A DNA stretch of 64,000 bases from Dechloromonas sp. (GTDB taxonomy: Bacteria; Pseudomonadota; Gammaproteobacteria; Burkholderiales; Rhodocyclaceae): contig JAABQV010000003.1 in the NCBI GenBank assembly GCA_011391255.1, positions 62,001 to 126,000 of the forward strand, given 5' to 3'. Every line of letters starts with the position of its first letter. Positions within the stretch are counted from its first letter, which is position 1. The translations under genes were made by a program, and so were the position numbers. The notes under the pieces were generated by a model. The model was given only the letters and a program-made list of their open reading frames with translations. It made no database searches and was not told the DNA's origin. Positions 18,447 to 27,671 of the stretch are shown here, piece after piece.

Positions 18447-21201
18447 ACGCAGTACCTGCTGCCTGACGGGGTTTGGTCAGCCATTTCAGAAGTGTTTCGT
18501 AGAGTTTTTCCGGTACCACCGGCTTGCCGATGTGGTCGTTCATGCCGGCCTCAAGGCAGGCCTGACGGCTTTCGTCATAGACATTGGCAGTCATCGCCAG
18601 AATCGGTGTCTCGGCGTAGCCGGGCAGGGTGCGGATCGCCTTGGTCGCGTCGAGGCCATTGATCCGTGGCATCTGGATGTCCATCAGGATCAGGGCATAG
18701 TTTTGGCGCATCGCCAGGTCGATGGCGATTTCTCCATCGTCCGCTAGATCAACGATCAGTCCGGAATCCTCCAGCTGTATTTTGGCGATCTCTTGATTAA
18801 GTGGCTCGTCTTCGGCCAGCAGGATGCGCACTCCTGCGAACTTTGCCCGCAGTTCGTCGATGCTGCTTGTTGCCGGCAACGCGGCGAGGTCCGGCTTCTC
18901 AGCGATAACTTCAGGTAGCCTGACGGTGAACCAGAAGGTGCTTCCCTGTCCAGGCATGCTATCGACACCGACTTCACCGTGCATGATGCCGGCCAACCTT
19001 TTGCTGATCGCCAGTCCAAGGCCGCTGCCGCCATACTTTCGCGTCATTGATCCATCGGCCTGCTCAAAGGCAGTAAATAAGCGTTGCTGATCTTCCGGCG
19101 AAATGCCGATCCCGGTATCCGTCACGGCAAAGCGTAGCAGTACTTCGCCGGCCTTTTTTTCGAGTAAGCGGGTGCTCAGCACGATACTCCCCTGATCAGT
19201 GAACTTGATCGAATTTCCGGCGAAATTGAGCAGAATTTGCTTAATGCGCAGCGCGTCGCCCCTAACGGTTATCGCAGCAATATCCGGTGCCATGTCCGCC
19301 GACAGGGTTAAGCCTTTTTCGTGGGCTTTGACGCTGAGCATGCCGGTAACGCTCTTGAAGAGTTCGCCGAGCTTGAAGTTCTCTTCACTTAAAATCATCC
19401 GATCTGCTTCGATTTTTGAAATGTCGAGAATATTGTTGATCACTGCCAGCAAATGCTGCGACGACTGCTCAATCTTGCCCAGGAAATCCCGGATTGCCGG
19501 TTCGCCAGAGCGGCGCAGCCCCAGCGCCGTCATGCCAATAATGCCATTCATTGGTGTGCGCAATTCGTGACTCATGTTGGCGAGAAAGGTGCTCTTGGCA
19601 CGACTGGCAGCTTCCGCTGCTTCCTTGGCTACGAGCAGATCGGCGGTGCGCTCCTCAACAAGCGCCTCAAGATGAAGCCGGTATTGTTCCAGTTCTCTTT
19701 CAGCTTTTTTGCTGGCGCGCAGATCAATGTCGAGACAAAACATTTCCGGGCCGTTGGTGCCGGGTTGCAGGACGTGGCTTGAAAAGACATCAACCGCCGA
19801 GCCGTCTTTATGCCTGAGTCTCAGTTCTCCTGGCGGAATCGCAACACCGCCATTTATCCAGTGTTTAGTGGCCTCGATCACCCCGTTGCACATGGATTCG
19901 GGAATGATCAAGTCCTCAAGTTTGCGACCCAGTGCTTCTTCCTTGCTGTAGCCGTACAAATCATGACTTGCCTGGTTCCAGAAAATGACTTCGCGCTTTG
20001 CGTTGTAACCTTGCACTGCCACGTTGGGCGTGTTTTCGAACAGAGTTCGGAAGCGCTTCTCGCTTTCGAGGAGCGCGTTTTCTCGCTTCAACTCGTCAGT
20101 GATGTCCATGCTTAGACCAACCAGCGCTACCGGCGAGTTGTTTTCATCGCGCTTGACAGCTTTGATGACGCGCAAGTCGTGCAGTTGGCCGTCTGCAAAA
20201 GGCAGGCTTTGTTTATTGACACTGATGCCGTCGCTGGCCAGTGCCTTGGCATCCGAAGCCAGGCATTGCGGACGGAACTCTTCGGGAATCAGCTGTTTGT
20301 AATGGGGGACGGCGAGAAACTCGGCCTCGCTGATACCGGTTGCCTGACAGAATTCTTTGTTGACGAATTTCATTCGACCATGCCCGTTCTGCAGCCAGAT
20401 GCCGATCGGCGCATAGTCAAGAATCAACTGCAGCATATCGTGCTGTTGCTGGAGCGACTGTTCGATCCGGATTTTTTCAGAGATGTCGCGGGCAATGCCG
20501 TAAAGCCCAATGACTTGGCCCTGATCATTTTTGATCGGGTATTTACGATTATCAACCCAACCAATGTTGCTATCCCGGTCGATGTAATCCTGAATTTCGT
20601 GAACGGCTTCGACACCGGCGAAAATCTGTTTCTCCAGCCGGTAGTAGATATCGGCAAAATGTTCCGGAAAAACATCGTAGTCGGTCTTGCCAAGAAGATC
20701 AGTCCAGTGCTCGGCAGGCGGGCAGAGTTTGACCAAGGTCTGGCTGGCGGCGGTAAAAACGTGATTGCGATCCTTGAAAAAGATGAAGTCGTCGGTGTTC
20801 TCCATCATTGCTTTGAGATTGATCAGCGACCGGGCATCGTCGAGCGTGCGCCCCAAGCTCTTGGCATCTTCAATTTTGAGGTTAAGGAGCAGACTGTTGC
20901 GGTCAACCGCAAAAATCTTATTAAAAGTTGCCTTGCAACAGCGAATGCGACCGTTGGCCTGTCGCAGGCGCAGGTTGCATACCCGGGCAGCTGATGTTTC
21001 AGCATGAGAAAAAAGAAGTTCGGTGATGTCGTCGTCTTCGGCATGAATCAGGTTGGCGAAATGGATCGCATTGCCAATCAGCTCAGCAGCAGGGTAGCCA
21101 AGCAGATCAAAACAATTGCCGTCAGCCCGAAGCAGGGAAACCTGATCGGTGATACTGAAGTGAAATTCAGCGGTAAGCGGCGACTGTCCCGGAGTAGTCA
21201 T
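18436..21201 (-). CDS. Multi-PAS hybrid histidine kinase with receiver domain
   Basis: A 921-residue cytoplasmic sensor kinase. Four PAS-type domains occupy roughly 1-110, 130-255, 260-385 and 390-515 (for example YGIARDISEKI and VGLSMDITDELKR at PAC ends). HisKA follows with [14 protein letters not shown], then HATPase with NSIKFTDQGSI and GSGLGLAISKRLAG, and a receiver with LLAEDEPLNQE and LILMDIQMPRING. The last 400 residues are close to those of the hemerythrin kinase at 5818, pointing to duplication with sensor exchange. No transmembrane helix is visible. Confidence 0.93.
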   Translation of the reverse strand: MTTPGQSPLTAEFHFSITDQVSLLRADGNCFDLLGYPAAELIGNAIHFANLIHAEDDDITELLFSHAETSAARVCNLRLRQANGRIRCCKATFNKIFAVDRNSLLLNLKIEDAKSLGRTLDDARSLINLKAMMENTDDFIFFKDRNHVFTAASQTLVKLCPPAEHWTDLLGKTDYDVFPEHFADIYYRLEKQIFAGVEAVHEIQDYIDRDSNIGWVDNRKYPIKNDQGQVIGLYGIARDISEKIRIEQSLQQQHDMLQLILDYAPIGIWLQNGHGRMKFVNKEFCQATGISEAEFLAVPHYKQLIPEEFRPQCLASDAKALASDGISVNKQSLPFADGQLHDLRVIKAVKRDENNSPVALVGLSMDITDELKRENALLESEKRFRTLFENTPNVAVQGYNAKREVIFWNQASHDLYGYSKEEALGRKLEDLIIPESMCNGVIEATKHWINGGVAIPPGELRLRHKDGSAVDVFSSHVLQPGTNGPEMFCLDIDLRASKKAERELEQYRLHLEALVEERTADLLVAKEAAEAASRAKSTFLANMSHELRTPMNGIIGMTALGLRRSGEPAIRDFLGKIEQSSQHLLAVINNILDISKIEADRMILSEENFKLGELFKSVTGMLSVKAHEKGLTLSADMAPDIAAITVRGDALRIKQILLNFAGNSIKFTDQGSIVLSTRLLEKKAGEVLLRFAVTDTGIGISPEDQQRLFTAFEQADGSMTRKYGGSGLGLAISKRLAGIMHGEVGVDSMPGQGSTFWFTVRLPEVIAEKPDLAALPATSSIDELRAKFAGVRILLAEDEPLNQEIAKIQLEDSGLIVDLADDGEIAIDLAMRQNYALILMDIQMPRINGLDATKAIRTLPGYAETPILAMTANVYDESRQACLEAGMNDHIGKPVVPEKLYETLLKWLTKPRQAAGTASNP

Positions 21202-21338
21202 TGCTTTTCTCTTTGCGCTTAAGCTTTAGTAATTGCCGAAGGGATGGATTGGTTTTCCGGCGCACGTTTTCCCCCGTGCGATGAAGAAATCATACGCCAT
21301 AAATGCGGGCTGGAAGGCCCTTATTCCGTTTGAATGAA

Positions 21339-22652
21339 CTATATTTTTTGGCTGACTGGAAAACTGAGGCGGGCGATCAAACCGCAGGGATTATTGGGCA
21401 ATAAAGCCAGTTTTCCGCAATGACCGCGCGCGACCCGTTCGACAATCGCTAACCCGAGGCCGGTGCCGCTGGCGTTGGTGCGCGCGCTTTCCAGTCGGGT
21501 GAAGGGGCGCTTGAGGCGTTCTGCCTCGCTTTCCGGGATACCGGGCCCGTTATCTCTAACCTCGATAACGATAACGCCGGCGCCGTGATACGCGCGCAGG
21601 GTGACTGCGCTTGCACCGTATTTCCAGGCGTTGTCGATCAGATTGGTGAGCGCGCGGTTCAAGGCCTTGGGGCGCAATGCCACATCGGGCAGGTGATCGG
21701 CGATCTCTGTCGTTAGCGGCTGACCTAAATAAAGATGGCGCTCGGCCAGAGTATTGAGCAAGACGGGGAGGTCGGTGAGGACGAGCGTTTCGCCCTGATC
21801 GGCGCGGGCATAGTCCATGAATTGCGAAATGATTGCTTCCATTTGCTCGATATCAGCGACCACGGCGTTTCGTGCGCCTTCGTCACTTACGCTCAGTTCA
21901 GCTTCCAGCCGCAAACGGGTAAGCGGCGTCCGCAGGTCATGCGAGATGCCGGCCAGTACTTCCGAGCGGTCACGCTCATGGGCTTGCAAATCAGCCGCCA
22001 TGCGGTTGAAGGCGCTGGCCAGGCTGCGCAATTCATCGGCACCGGTTTCCGGCAAGGGCTCAGGTATTTGCCCGCGCCCGACGCTTGCGGCAGATTGCGC
22101 GAGCGCCTTGAGCGGTCGACTGATCCGCGTGGCGATCAGGCCGGCAACCGCCAGCGCCGCTGCGAGCGCGAGCAAGCCCCAGGTCAGCCATTGGTTGGCG
22201 ATGCCGCGTTGAGCGCGCTCACGGGGCAGGATCAGCCAATATTCGTCTTCGTCCAGCTCACTAAAGCGAAAACTCACCCAAAAGCCCGCTACGTCATCGA
22301 CGCTGGCGGCGATTCTGGTCTGCGGGCCAAGACTGTTGGTTAACTCACGGCGGATCAGGTTCGTGAAGCGCGATTCGGGCATCGGCACGATGCGGTCTTC
22401 ATCCTCGACGGGAAGCAGGCCGATCCCTTCACGGCTCGACAACTCGTTAAGCAGTGCGATCCGTTTCTCGGGCGCTGCCGCAAAAAGGGCGGCGCGAATC
22501 AGGTTGACCGCAGACGTTGCCAATTGCGCAGTTTCGCGCGCCCGGGGTTCAGCGTCGATGTAACGAAACAGGCTGAGCCAGGCGGTCGTCGTCAGCAGTA
22601 CCAGCGCGGCGAGGAGCAGAAACGTCCGTGCCAGCAGCGTGCGCGGCATCAT
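21339..22652 (-). CDS. envZ: Sensor histidine kinase, EnvZ type
   Basis: A 437-residue inner-membrane kinase. One TM segment lies at about 8-28 and another at about 153-173, flanking a periplasmic sensor. HAMP starts near SRPLKALAQ, and HisKA has AGISHDLRTPLTRLRLEAE. The HATPase carries NLIDNAWKYG, DNGPGIP and GTGLGLAIVERVARGH. The start codon overlaps the response regulator stop (ATGA), so regulator and kinase are cotranscribed. EnvZ naming follows domain order and partner; the real stimulus is not visible in sequence. Confidence 0.88.
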   Translation of the reverse strand: MMPRTLLARTFLLLAALVLLTTTAWLSLFRYIDAEPRARETAQLATSAVNLIRAALFAAAPEKRIALLNELSSREGIGLLPVEDEDRIVPMPESRFTNLIRRELTNSLGPQTRIAASVDDVAGFWVSFRFSELDEDEYWLILPRERAQRGIANQWLTWGLLALAAALAVAGLIATRISRPLKALAQSAASVGRGQIPEPLPETGADELRSLASAFNRMAADLQAHERDRSEVLAGISHDLRTPLTRLRLEAELSVSDEGARNAVVADIEQMEAIISQFMDYARADQGETLVLTDLPVLLNTLAERHLYLGQPLTTEIADHLPDVALRPKALNRALTNLIDNAWKYGASAVTLRAYHGAGVIVIEVRDNGPGIPESEAERLKRPFTRLESARTNASGTGLGLAIVERVARGHCGKLALLPNNPCGLIARLSFPVSQKI

Positions 22653-23374
22653 TCCTTGTTTGTGCCGTCCGGCACAAAAACGTAGCCAAAGCCCCAGACC
22701 GTTTGCAGGTAGCGGGGTTGCGTGGCATCGGCCTCGATCAGTTTGCGCAGGCGGGAGACCTGAACGTCGATGGCGCGGTCAAACGGCCCTTGTTCGCGGC
22801 CGCGCGCCAGCGACATCAGTTTATCGCGCGACAGCGGCTGGCGCGGGTGCTTGAGTAAAACCTTGAGGACGGCGAATTCGCCAGTCGTTAGCGGCAGCGT
22901 TTCGTCGCCGCGCTTGAGGCTGCGGGCGGCAAAGTCGACTTCGATATTGCCGAAATGCATCGTCTCGCTATCCGCTTCAGGCGCGCCGGGCGGTTGCCGA
23001 GTTTGGCGGCGTAGCACGGCATGAATTCGGGCGAGCAATTCGCGCGGGTTGAAGGGCTTCGGTAAATAGTCATCGGCGCCCATTTCGAGGCCGACGATGC
23101 GGTCGATTTCATCACCCTTGGCGGTCAGCATGATAATTGGCGTCTTGTCACCGGCACCGCGCAAACGCCGGCAGATGGTCAGGCCGTCTTCACCCGGCAT
23201 CATCAGGTCAAGCACCAGCAGATCAAAATGCTCGCGGGATCGCAGCTTGTCCATCTGGCTGGCATCAGCGGCGGCTTTAACATCAAAGCCGTTCTCGCCG
23301 AGATAGCGGGTCAGTAGATCACGCAGGCGGACGTCGTCATCGACGACGAGGAGTTGTGGGGTTCGTTCAGTCAT
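22649..23374 (-). CDS. ompR: OmpR-type response regulator
   Basis: A 241-residue two-domain regulator. The receiver has DDDVRLRDLL and the phospho-accepting Asp in LLVLDLMMPGEDGL, followed by the conserved Lys in YLPKPFNPREL. The winged-helix DNA-binding domain spans about 140-235 with LTTGEFAVLKVLLKHPRQPLSRDKL and VDVQVSRLRKLIE-like sequence. The ending TVWGFGYVFVPDG matches the OmpR group. It is upstream of, and overlaps, the EnvZ-type gene. Confidence 0.92.
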   Translation of the reverse strand: MTERTPQLLVVDDDVRLRDLLTRYLGENGFDVKAAADASQMDKLRSREHFDLLVLDLMMPGEDGLTICRRLRGAGDKTPIIMLTAKGDEIDRIVGLEMGADDYLPKPFNPRELLARIHAVLRRQTRQPPGAPEADSETMHFGNIEVDFAARSLKRGDETLPLTTGEFAVLKVLLKHPRQPLSRDKLMSLARGREQGPFDRAIDVQVSRLRKLIEADATQPRYLQTVWGFGYVFVPDGTNKE

Positions 23375-23422
23375 GGCTGCAAGCGTGCTTTCTGGTGACG
23401 TCTTGGAGAATCATTGAGGGCT

Positions 23423-23713
23423 TCAGGCAGCGAGCGGCTGAATATGCGCAATCGCGTCGCCGTTCATCCGCAATACTTCCTCGGTGTCGTATTCCGCTTG
23501 TAAGGCCAGCCAAAATCCCGGTGTGGTGCCAAAGGCGCGCGCCATGCGTAGCGCGGTATCGGCAGTAATGCCGCGCTTCCCGGCACAAATTTCGCTGATG
23601 CGCATGGCCGGAACACCGATTTGCTTGGCTAGCCGGTATTGGCTGATATTCATTGGCGTCAGGAACTCTTCACGGAGAATTTCGCCGGGGTGGATGTTGG
23701 GCAGTTTGTCCAT
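23423..23713 (-). CDS. higA: HigA-type antitoxin (XRE/HTH)
   Basis: The start is ATG 23713, since GGAGG followed by TTTTT precedes it on the minus strand; ATG 23725 is less likely. The 96-residue product begins MDKLPNIHPGEILREEFL, a very typical HigA opening. It has a helix-turn-helix ISQYRLAKQIGVPAMRISEI and the family segment TPGFWLALQAEYD. It lies 12 bases downstream of the toxin gene, so the operon order is toxin first, as usual for higBA. It should neutralise HigB and repress the operon. Confidence 0.95.
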   Translation of the reverse strand: MDKLPNIHPGEILREEFLTPMNISQYRLAKQIGVPAMRISEICAGKRGITADTALRMARAFGTTPGFWLALQAEYDTEEVLRMNGDAIAHIQPLAA

Positions 23714-23725
23714 AAAAACCTCCAT

Positions 23726-24007
23726 TCAGTGATAGTCGCAAATTTCAGCGCGCTCGGCGTTGCCTTCATGCCACTTGAAGCAGATGCGCCTTTGGTCGTT
23801 GATACGAATGCTATGTTGGCCGGCGCGGTCTTTGCTCAGTGCCTCCAGCCGGTTGTTCGGTGGTATCCGGATATCATCAAGGCGCTGTGCGGCGTTCAAC
23901 ATCCGCAACTTGCGCCGGGCAATTTCCTGAATTTGATTCGGTAGTTTCTTGGTGAAGTTGCCAAGCCAGATGGCTTCAGTCGGCTCATTGTGGAAAGAAA
24001 TAATCAT
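23726..24007 (-). CDS. higB: HigB-type toxin (RelE superfamily mRNA interferase)
   Basis: A 93-residue RelE/HigB-like toxin that would cleave mRNA on the ribosome. Family features are RKLRMLNAAQRLDDIRIPPNNRLEAL, DRAGQHSIRINDQRRICFKW and the end ICDYH. The length is normal and the frame intact. The predicted -10 element lies only six bases upstream of the ATG, so the transcript may be leaderless. Confidence 0.93.
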   Translation of the reverse strand: MIISFHNEPTEAIWLGNFTKKLPNQIQEIARRKLRMLNAAQRLDDIRIPPNNRLEALSKDRAGQHSIRINDQRRICFKWHEGNAERAEICDYH

Positions 24008-24013
24008 CTGGAA

Positions 24014-24060
24014 ATAGTATTGATAAGCGGTATTAACGTCAATCGATATGGTATTGATAA
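24014..24060 (-). promoter_or_regulatory. higBA promoter with paired operator-like repeats
   Basis: On the minus strand TTGACG (24037-24042) and TACTAT (24014-24019) are separated by exactly 17 bases, a good sigma-70 promoter. The decamer TTATCAATAC occurs twice, at 24051-24060 and 24017-24026, the second overlapping the -10 element. A related TTAATACC lies in the spacer. These repeats are likely sites for HigA autoregulation. Confidence 0.65.
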
Positions 24061-24252
24061 AGTCACCATTTTCCGATTATTCATCACGGCGTCAAAGTAG
24101 CACCTCGCCAAAGTGTTGTCGCTGCAACAAGTAACAAGGTTTTGCTTGAGACTGACTTGAAACAAGTTGTTACAAAACGCCGTCGGCAAACTGCCTATGG
24201 GCACCAGAAAGTTGGCAGAATGATTCATCGCCACGTTGATTTGAAAGTCTCA

Positions 24253-24555
24253 ATGTTCTCTCGTCTTGATTTGCTCCGCGGTTTGCTTGCGCTGGCAGTT
24301 TTTGCTGCGCTGGCAGGCAATGCGTCGGCGCAACTGGGGCCGGGTGAGCGGCGTCAGATTCGGCAGGAAATGCGTGAGCACTGGCAGCAAACGCCGCAGG
24401 AGGACAGGCAGCGCTTTCGCCAGGAACGCGAGGAGCGGCGCGATGGCTTTCAGCAAATGCCGCCCGAAGATCGCAGTCGCCTGCGTGATGAGTTGCGCGG
24501 CCAACGTGACGCCGGTGGACGCCATGATTTTCAACATCATCGCGGTCAACGCTGA
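24253..24555 (+). CDS. Small exported Arg/Gln-rich protein
   Basis: The start is taken as ATG 24253, giving a signal peptide (LLRGLLALAVFAALAGNASA) and a mature part of about 73 residues. The mature part is very rich in Arg, Gln and Glu, with repeats such as QTPQEDRQRFRQEREERRDG and QMPPEDRSRLRDELR. These recall periplasmic DUF3106-like or CpxP-like helical proteins, but I would not assign a family. It ends six bases before the DUF1800 gene and probably shares its operon. Confidence 0.65.
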   Translation: MFSRLDLLRGLLALAVFAALAGNASAQLGPGERRQIRQEMREHWQQTPQEDRQRFRQEREERRDGFQQMPPEDRSRLRDELRGQRDAGGRHDFQHHRGQR

Positions 24556-24561
24556 ATTCAC

Positions 24562-25992
24562 ATGAAGTTTTTATCCGCCCTGCTGCTCGCCGGCTACTCC
24601 CTGTCGCTTCAGGCTGCGCCGATTGGCGTTGATGGTGCCAGGCATTTGCTCGAGCGAACCGGTTTCGGTGCTCCGCCCGCCTTGCTTGCCGAATATTCCC
24701 GACTTGATCGGGCGCAGGCGGTTGATCGCTTGCTGAACGGCAAGGAAAGTGGCTTGCAGAGTCGCCCGCCGGAAATTTCCTACGAGCGTCCGGGGGCGCT
24801 CAAAAACCTATCTGATGATGAGCGTAAGCTTGCGCAACGTGAGCGTGTTCGCGAGGGCGGCGAAATGCGTGCCTGGTGGGCTGGTGAAATGCTGCGGGCG
24901 CCAAGCGCTCAGGATGCGTTGCGTGAACGGATGACCCTGTTCTGGCACAACCATTTCGTTTCCAGCCAGCAAAAAGTCAAATCCGGTACCCTGATGCTGC
25001 GCCAGAACGAACTACTGCGCCGTTATGCGCTCGCTAATTTTGGCAGCTTGCTCCATGCCGTTGCCAAAGACCCGGCAATGCTGGTCTATCTTGACGGCGC
25101 CAGCAATCGCAAGAGTAGCCCGAATGAAAACTTTGCCCGCGAGGTGATGGAGCTTTTTACCCTCGGTGAAGGTAATTACAGGGAGCAGGACATCAAGGAA
25201 GCGGCACGCGCCTTCACCGGCTGGAGCTTTGCGCCGCAAAGCGGAGATTACCTGTGGCGGCCGGCAATGCACGATGATGGTGAGAAGTTGATCCTTGGCC
25301 GGCGCGGTAATTTTGATGGCGATGCCGTGCTCGATATTCTGCTGGCGCAGCCGGCAGCCGCGAAATTCATTGCCGGCAAGCTGTGGCGCGAGTTTGTCTC
25401 GCCGGTGCTGGATGCGCAGCAGGTAAGCCGAATTGCCGCCGCGTTGCGCGGCGCCGGGTATGAAATACGTCCGGCCTTGCGGGCATTGTTCATCAGTGAG
25501 GCCTTCTGGGCAGCCGGAAATCGTGGCAGCCTGATCAAGGCACCGGTTGATTTCATTATTGGCACGACGCGAACATTGGCGGTTGATGTTCCCGATGCGC
25601 TGCCCTTGGCGCTCGCCATGCGCAACATTGGGCAGGATCTTTTTGCGCCGCCCAACGTGCGTGGCTGGCCAGGCGGCGAGGCGTGGATCAATTCAAGCAC
25701 CTTGCTGGCGCGCAAGCAGTTCATCGAGCGTTTGCTACGGGCGAGTGAAATGGAGCGTTCGGCAATGCTTCGCCGCGAATCCCCTGATCCCGCTGACGGC
25801 AAGACGCGGATGGCCGAAGCGATGCGCCAGATTCATTTCGATAGCGCCGGCTGGTTGTCGCATTACCGGGATTTCAGCGGCCTGCAACTGGCCTTGCTGG
25901 CTTTGCCGCCGGTGCAGGAAATCAGCGCCCCGCAGATCGGCTTGCCCTTGCTGCGCACGCTGCTGCTTGATCCCGTTTTTCAATTGAAATAG
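24562..25992 (+). CDS. DUF1800 family exported protein
   Basis: A 476-residue protein with a short signal peptide (MKFLSALLLAGYSLSLQAAP). Family segments include DGARHLLERTGFGAPP, RMTLFWHNHFVSS, DPAMLVYLDGASN, and NENFAREVMELFTLGEGNY with the following AARAFTGW. The biochemical function of DUF1800 is unknown. These genes are nearly always next to a DUF1501 gene, as here, with only eight bases between the two. Cell-envelope localisation is likely. Confidence 0.93.
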   Translation: MKFLSALLLAGYSLSLQAAPIGVDGARHLLERTGFGAPPALLAEYSRLDRAQAVDRLLNGKESGLQSRPPEISYERPGALKNLSDDERKLAQRERVREGGEMRAWWAGEMLRAPSAQDALRERMTLFWHNHFVSSQQKVKSGTLMLRQNELLRRYALANFGSLLHAVAKDPAMLVYLDGASNRKSSPNENFAREVMELFTLGEGNYREQDIKEAARAFTGWSFAPQSGDYLWRPAMHDDGEKLILGRRGNFDGDAVLDILLAQPAAAKFIAGKLWREFVSPVLDAQQVSRIAAALRGAGYEIRPALRALFISEAFWAAGNRGSLIKAPVDFIIGTTRTLAVDVPDALPLALAMRNIGQDLFAPPNVRGWPGGEAWINSSTLLARKQFIERLLRASEMERSAMLRRESPDPADGKTRMAEAMRQIHFDSAGWLSHYRDFSGLQLALLALPPVQEISAPQIGLPLLRTLLLDPVFQLK

Positions 25993-26000
25993 GTGCCGGC

Positions 26001-27143
26001 ATGGATCGTCGAGACTTCCTGAAAGCACTCTCGCTAGGCTCACTCTATGCGCTGACACCAAATCTGGCATTTGCCGCTGGTGATTACCGGCGTCTGTTGA
26101 TTCTCGTTGAACTCAAGGGTGGCAATGATGGCTTGAATACCGTCATCCCCTACAGCGATCCGCTCTATGCCAGCCTGCGGCCGCGCATTGCCATCAAGCG
26201 TGACGAAGTAATTGCGCTCAATGGTTCGCTTGGCTTGCATCCGGCGCTTGCCCCGCTGATGCCGCTGTGGAAGAACGGTGAGATGGCGGTGCTGCAGTCG
26301 GTCGGCTATCCGCAAGCCAATCTCTCGCATTTTCGCTCGATTGAAATTTGGGATACCGCTTCAGCAGCCAGCGAATATCTCCACGAAGGCTGGCTGGCGC
26401 GGGTTTTCGCTCGGCAAGCGGTACCCAAATCGTATCTCGCCGATGGCGTACTGGTCGGTTCCAGTGACCTCGGCCCGTTGACCGGCGCGCGGGCAATTGC
26501 GCTCAAGGATGCCGGCCAGTTCAGCCGGCAGGCGCGCCTGGCGAATTCAGTGTCTGAGGAGGGCGGGGCGGCCTTGCGTCATCTGCTCAAGGTCGAGAAC
26601 GATGTTTCGGAAGCCGGCAAAAAGCTGGACACCTCATTTGCCTTCAAGACTGAATTCCCCAAAGGCGAGTTTGGCCAGGCGATCAAAACCGGCTGCGGGG
26701 TGCTGTCTGGCGGCCAGATCGCCGTGCTGCGGCTGACCCTTGGCGGCTTCGATACCCATCAGAACCAGCCCGGCACGCACGCCAATCTTCTGCGCCAATT
26801 GGGTGAAGGCGTCGCTGCCTTGCGGGCTGCATTGATTGAGATGGATCGCTGGCAGGACACGTTGATCATGACTTACTCGGAATTTGGCCGGCGAGCGCGC
26901 GAGAACCAGTCCAACGGCACTGATCACGGCACGGCAGCGCCGCATTTTGTGCTGGGTGGGAGGGTTCGCGGGGGAATACACGGCGCAGCACCGGCACTTA
27001 GCCGACTTGATGGCAACGGCAATCTACCTTTTGACATTGATTTTCGTAGCCTCTACGCCACCGTGCTTGAGCGCTGGTGGGGAGTACCGGCGAATACGCT
27101 GTTCGCAGCGGGGGTTCGACCGCTTGAACTTGTTAGGGGATAG
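26001..27143 (+). CDS. DUF1501 family protein with Tat signal
   Basis: A 380-residue protein that begins MDRRDFLKALSLGSLYAL, a twin-arginine signal, so it is probably exported folded. Sulfatase-like DUF1501 features include LVELKGGNDGLNTVIPY, SHFRSIEIWDTA, LTLGGFDTHQNQPG and SNGTDHGTAAPHFVLGG. It is the partner of the DUF1800 gene. The last 26 codons (LERWWGVPANTLFAAG onward) recur as a fragment at 31681-31764. This 3' end may be a recombination product. Confidence 0.93.
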   Translation: MDRRDFLKALSLGSLYALTPNLAFAAGDYRRLLILVELKGGNDGLNTVIPYSDPLYASLRPRIAIKRDEVIALNGSLGLHPALAPLMPLWKNGEMAVLQSVGYPQANLSHFRSIEIWDTASAASEYLHEGWLARVFARQAVPKSYLADGVLVGSSDLGPLTGARAIALKDAGQFSRQARLANSVSEEGGAALRHLLKVENDVSEAGKKLDTSFAFKTEFPKGEFGQAIKTGCGVLSGGQIAVLRLTLGGFDTHQNQPGTHANLLRQLGEGVAALRAALIEMDRWQDTLIMTYSEFGRRARENQSNGTDHGTAAPHFVLGGRVRGGIHGAAPALSRLDGNGNLPFDIDFRSLYATVLERWWGVPANTLFAAGVRPLELVRG

Positions 27144-27302
27144 AGAATTACCCCTTTGATACTCATTTAGGCAGCCAGCGCTTCTGATATATCGCTGGCA
27201 CGTAGCATACGACTGGTTATCGCCAATGTTTCAAGATAATAAAAATACAATTTCAGCGGCCTTTCAGGCGACAAGACTCTTGTTAGACCTGGCTTTGCGG
27301 CA

Positions 27303-27671
27303 CTAAAACCCTGTCGCCAGGAGTGCGTATGCGGCGAGTACGGTACCGAGCATGGCCAGCCCGTAACAGAGTAGCCTAGCGCCCCTGCCAGCGTGAATCC
27401 CGATGTCGTGCAGGCTGTGAAAGATTCGGTGGGCAGCGTGCCACAGGAAGAGCGCAATGATGGCAAAAATAAAACCCTTGCCGATCAAGTTCTGGGCAAA
27501 GGCCAGCATCTTTGGGTAGCTCATCGTGTCGGCCGGAAGTAGCAGACCGAGCGGAACAGCGATGCCGGTGATGAAAACCAGCATCGGCCCAAGCAGTGCC
27601 GAGAGCATGCCGCCGGCACCAAAAAGCGCCCAGAAGATTGGCGCATTGGAACGTTTCAGTGGACGTTTCAT
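27303..27671 (-). CDS. frdD: Fumarate reductase membrane anchor subunit D
   Basis: The start is ATG 27671, overlapping the frdC stop (ATGA); the ORF-track start at 28025 is antisense-frame extension. The product has 122 residues, as for E. coli FrdD, with three hydrophobic helices. The opening KRSNAPIFWALFGAGGMLSA and the later LAFAQNLIGKGFIF and HRIFHSLHDIGIH parallel the E. coli protein closely. It anchors the FrdAB catalytic dimer and shapes the quinone site. It is the last gene of the rquA-frdABCD transcript. Confidence 0.92.
   Translation of the reverse strand: MKRPLKRSNAPIFWALFGAGGMLSALLGPMLVFITGIAVPLGLLLPADTMSYPKMLAFAQNLIGKGFIFAIIALFLWHAAHRIFHSLHDIGIHAGRGARLLCYGLAMLGTVLAAYALLATGF

Noticed and set aside
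21262-21281. Hairpin CGCACG...CGTGCG between the EnvZ-type gene and the multi-PAS kinase
   Set aside because: No T-run in either direction and no protein-binding pattern recognised.
24004-24234. 76-residue minus-strand ORF upstream of higB
   Set aside because: It covers the higBA promoter and operator repeats, lacks an RBS, and has no recognisable protein features.
27167-27466. Minus-strand ORF overlapping frdD and the gap at the left border of the frd block
   Set aside because: The upper part is an out-of-frame reading of frdD. The last 45 codons, in the gap, look protein-like (YYLETLAITSRML) but match nothing I recognise, so I did not call a gene or a mobile-element end.
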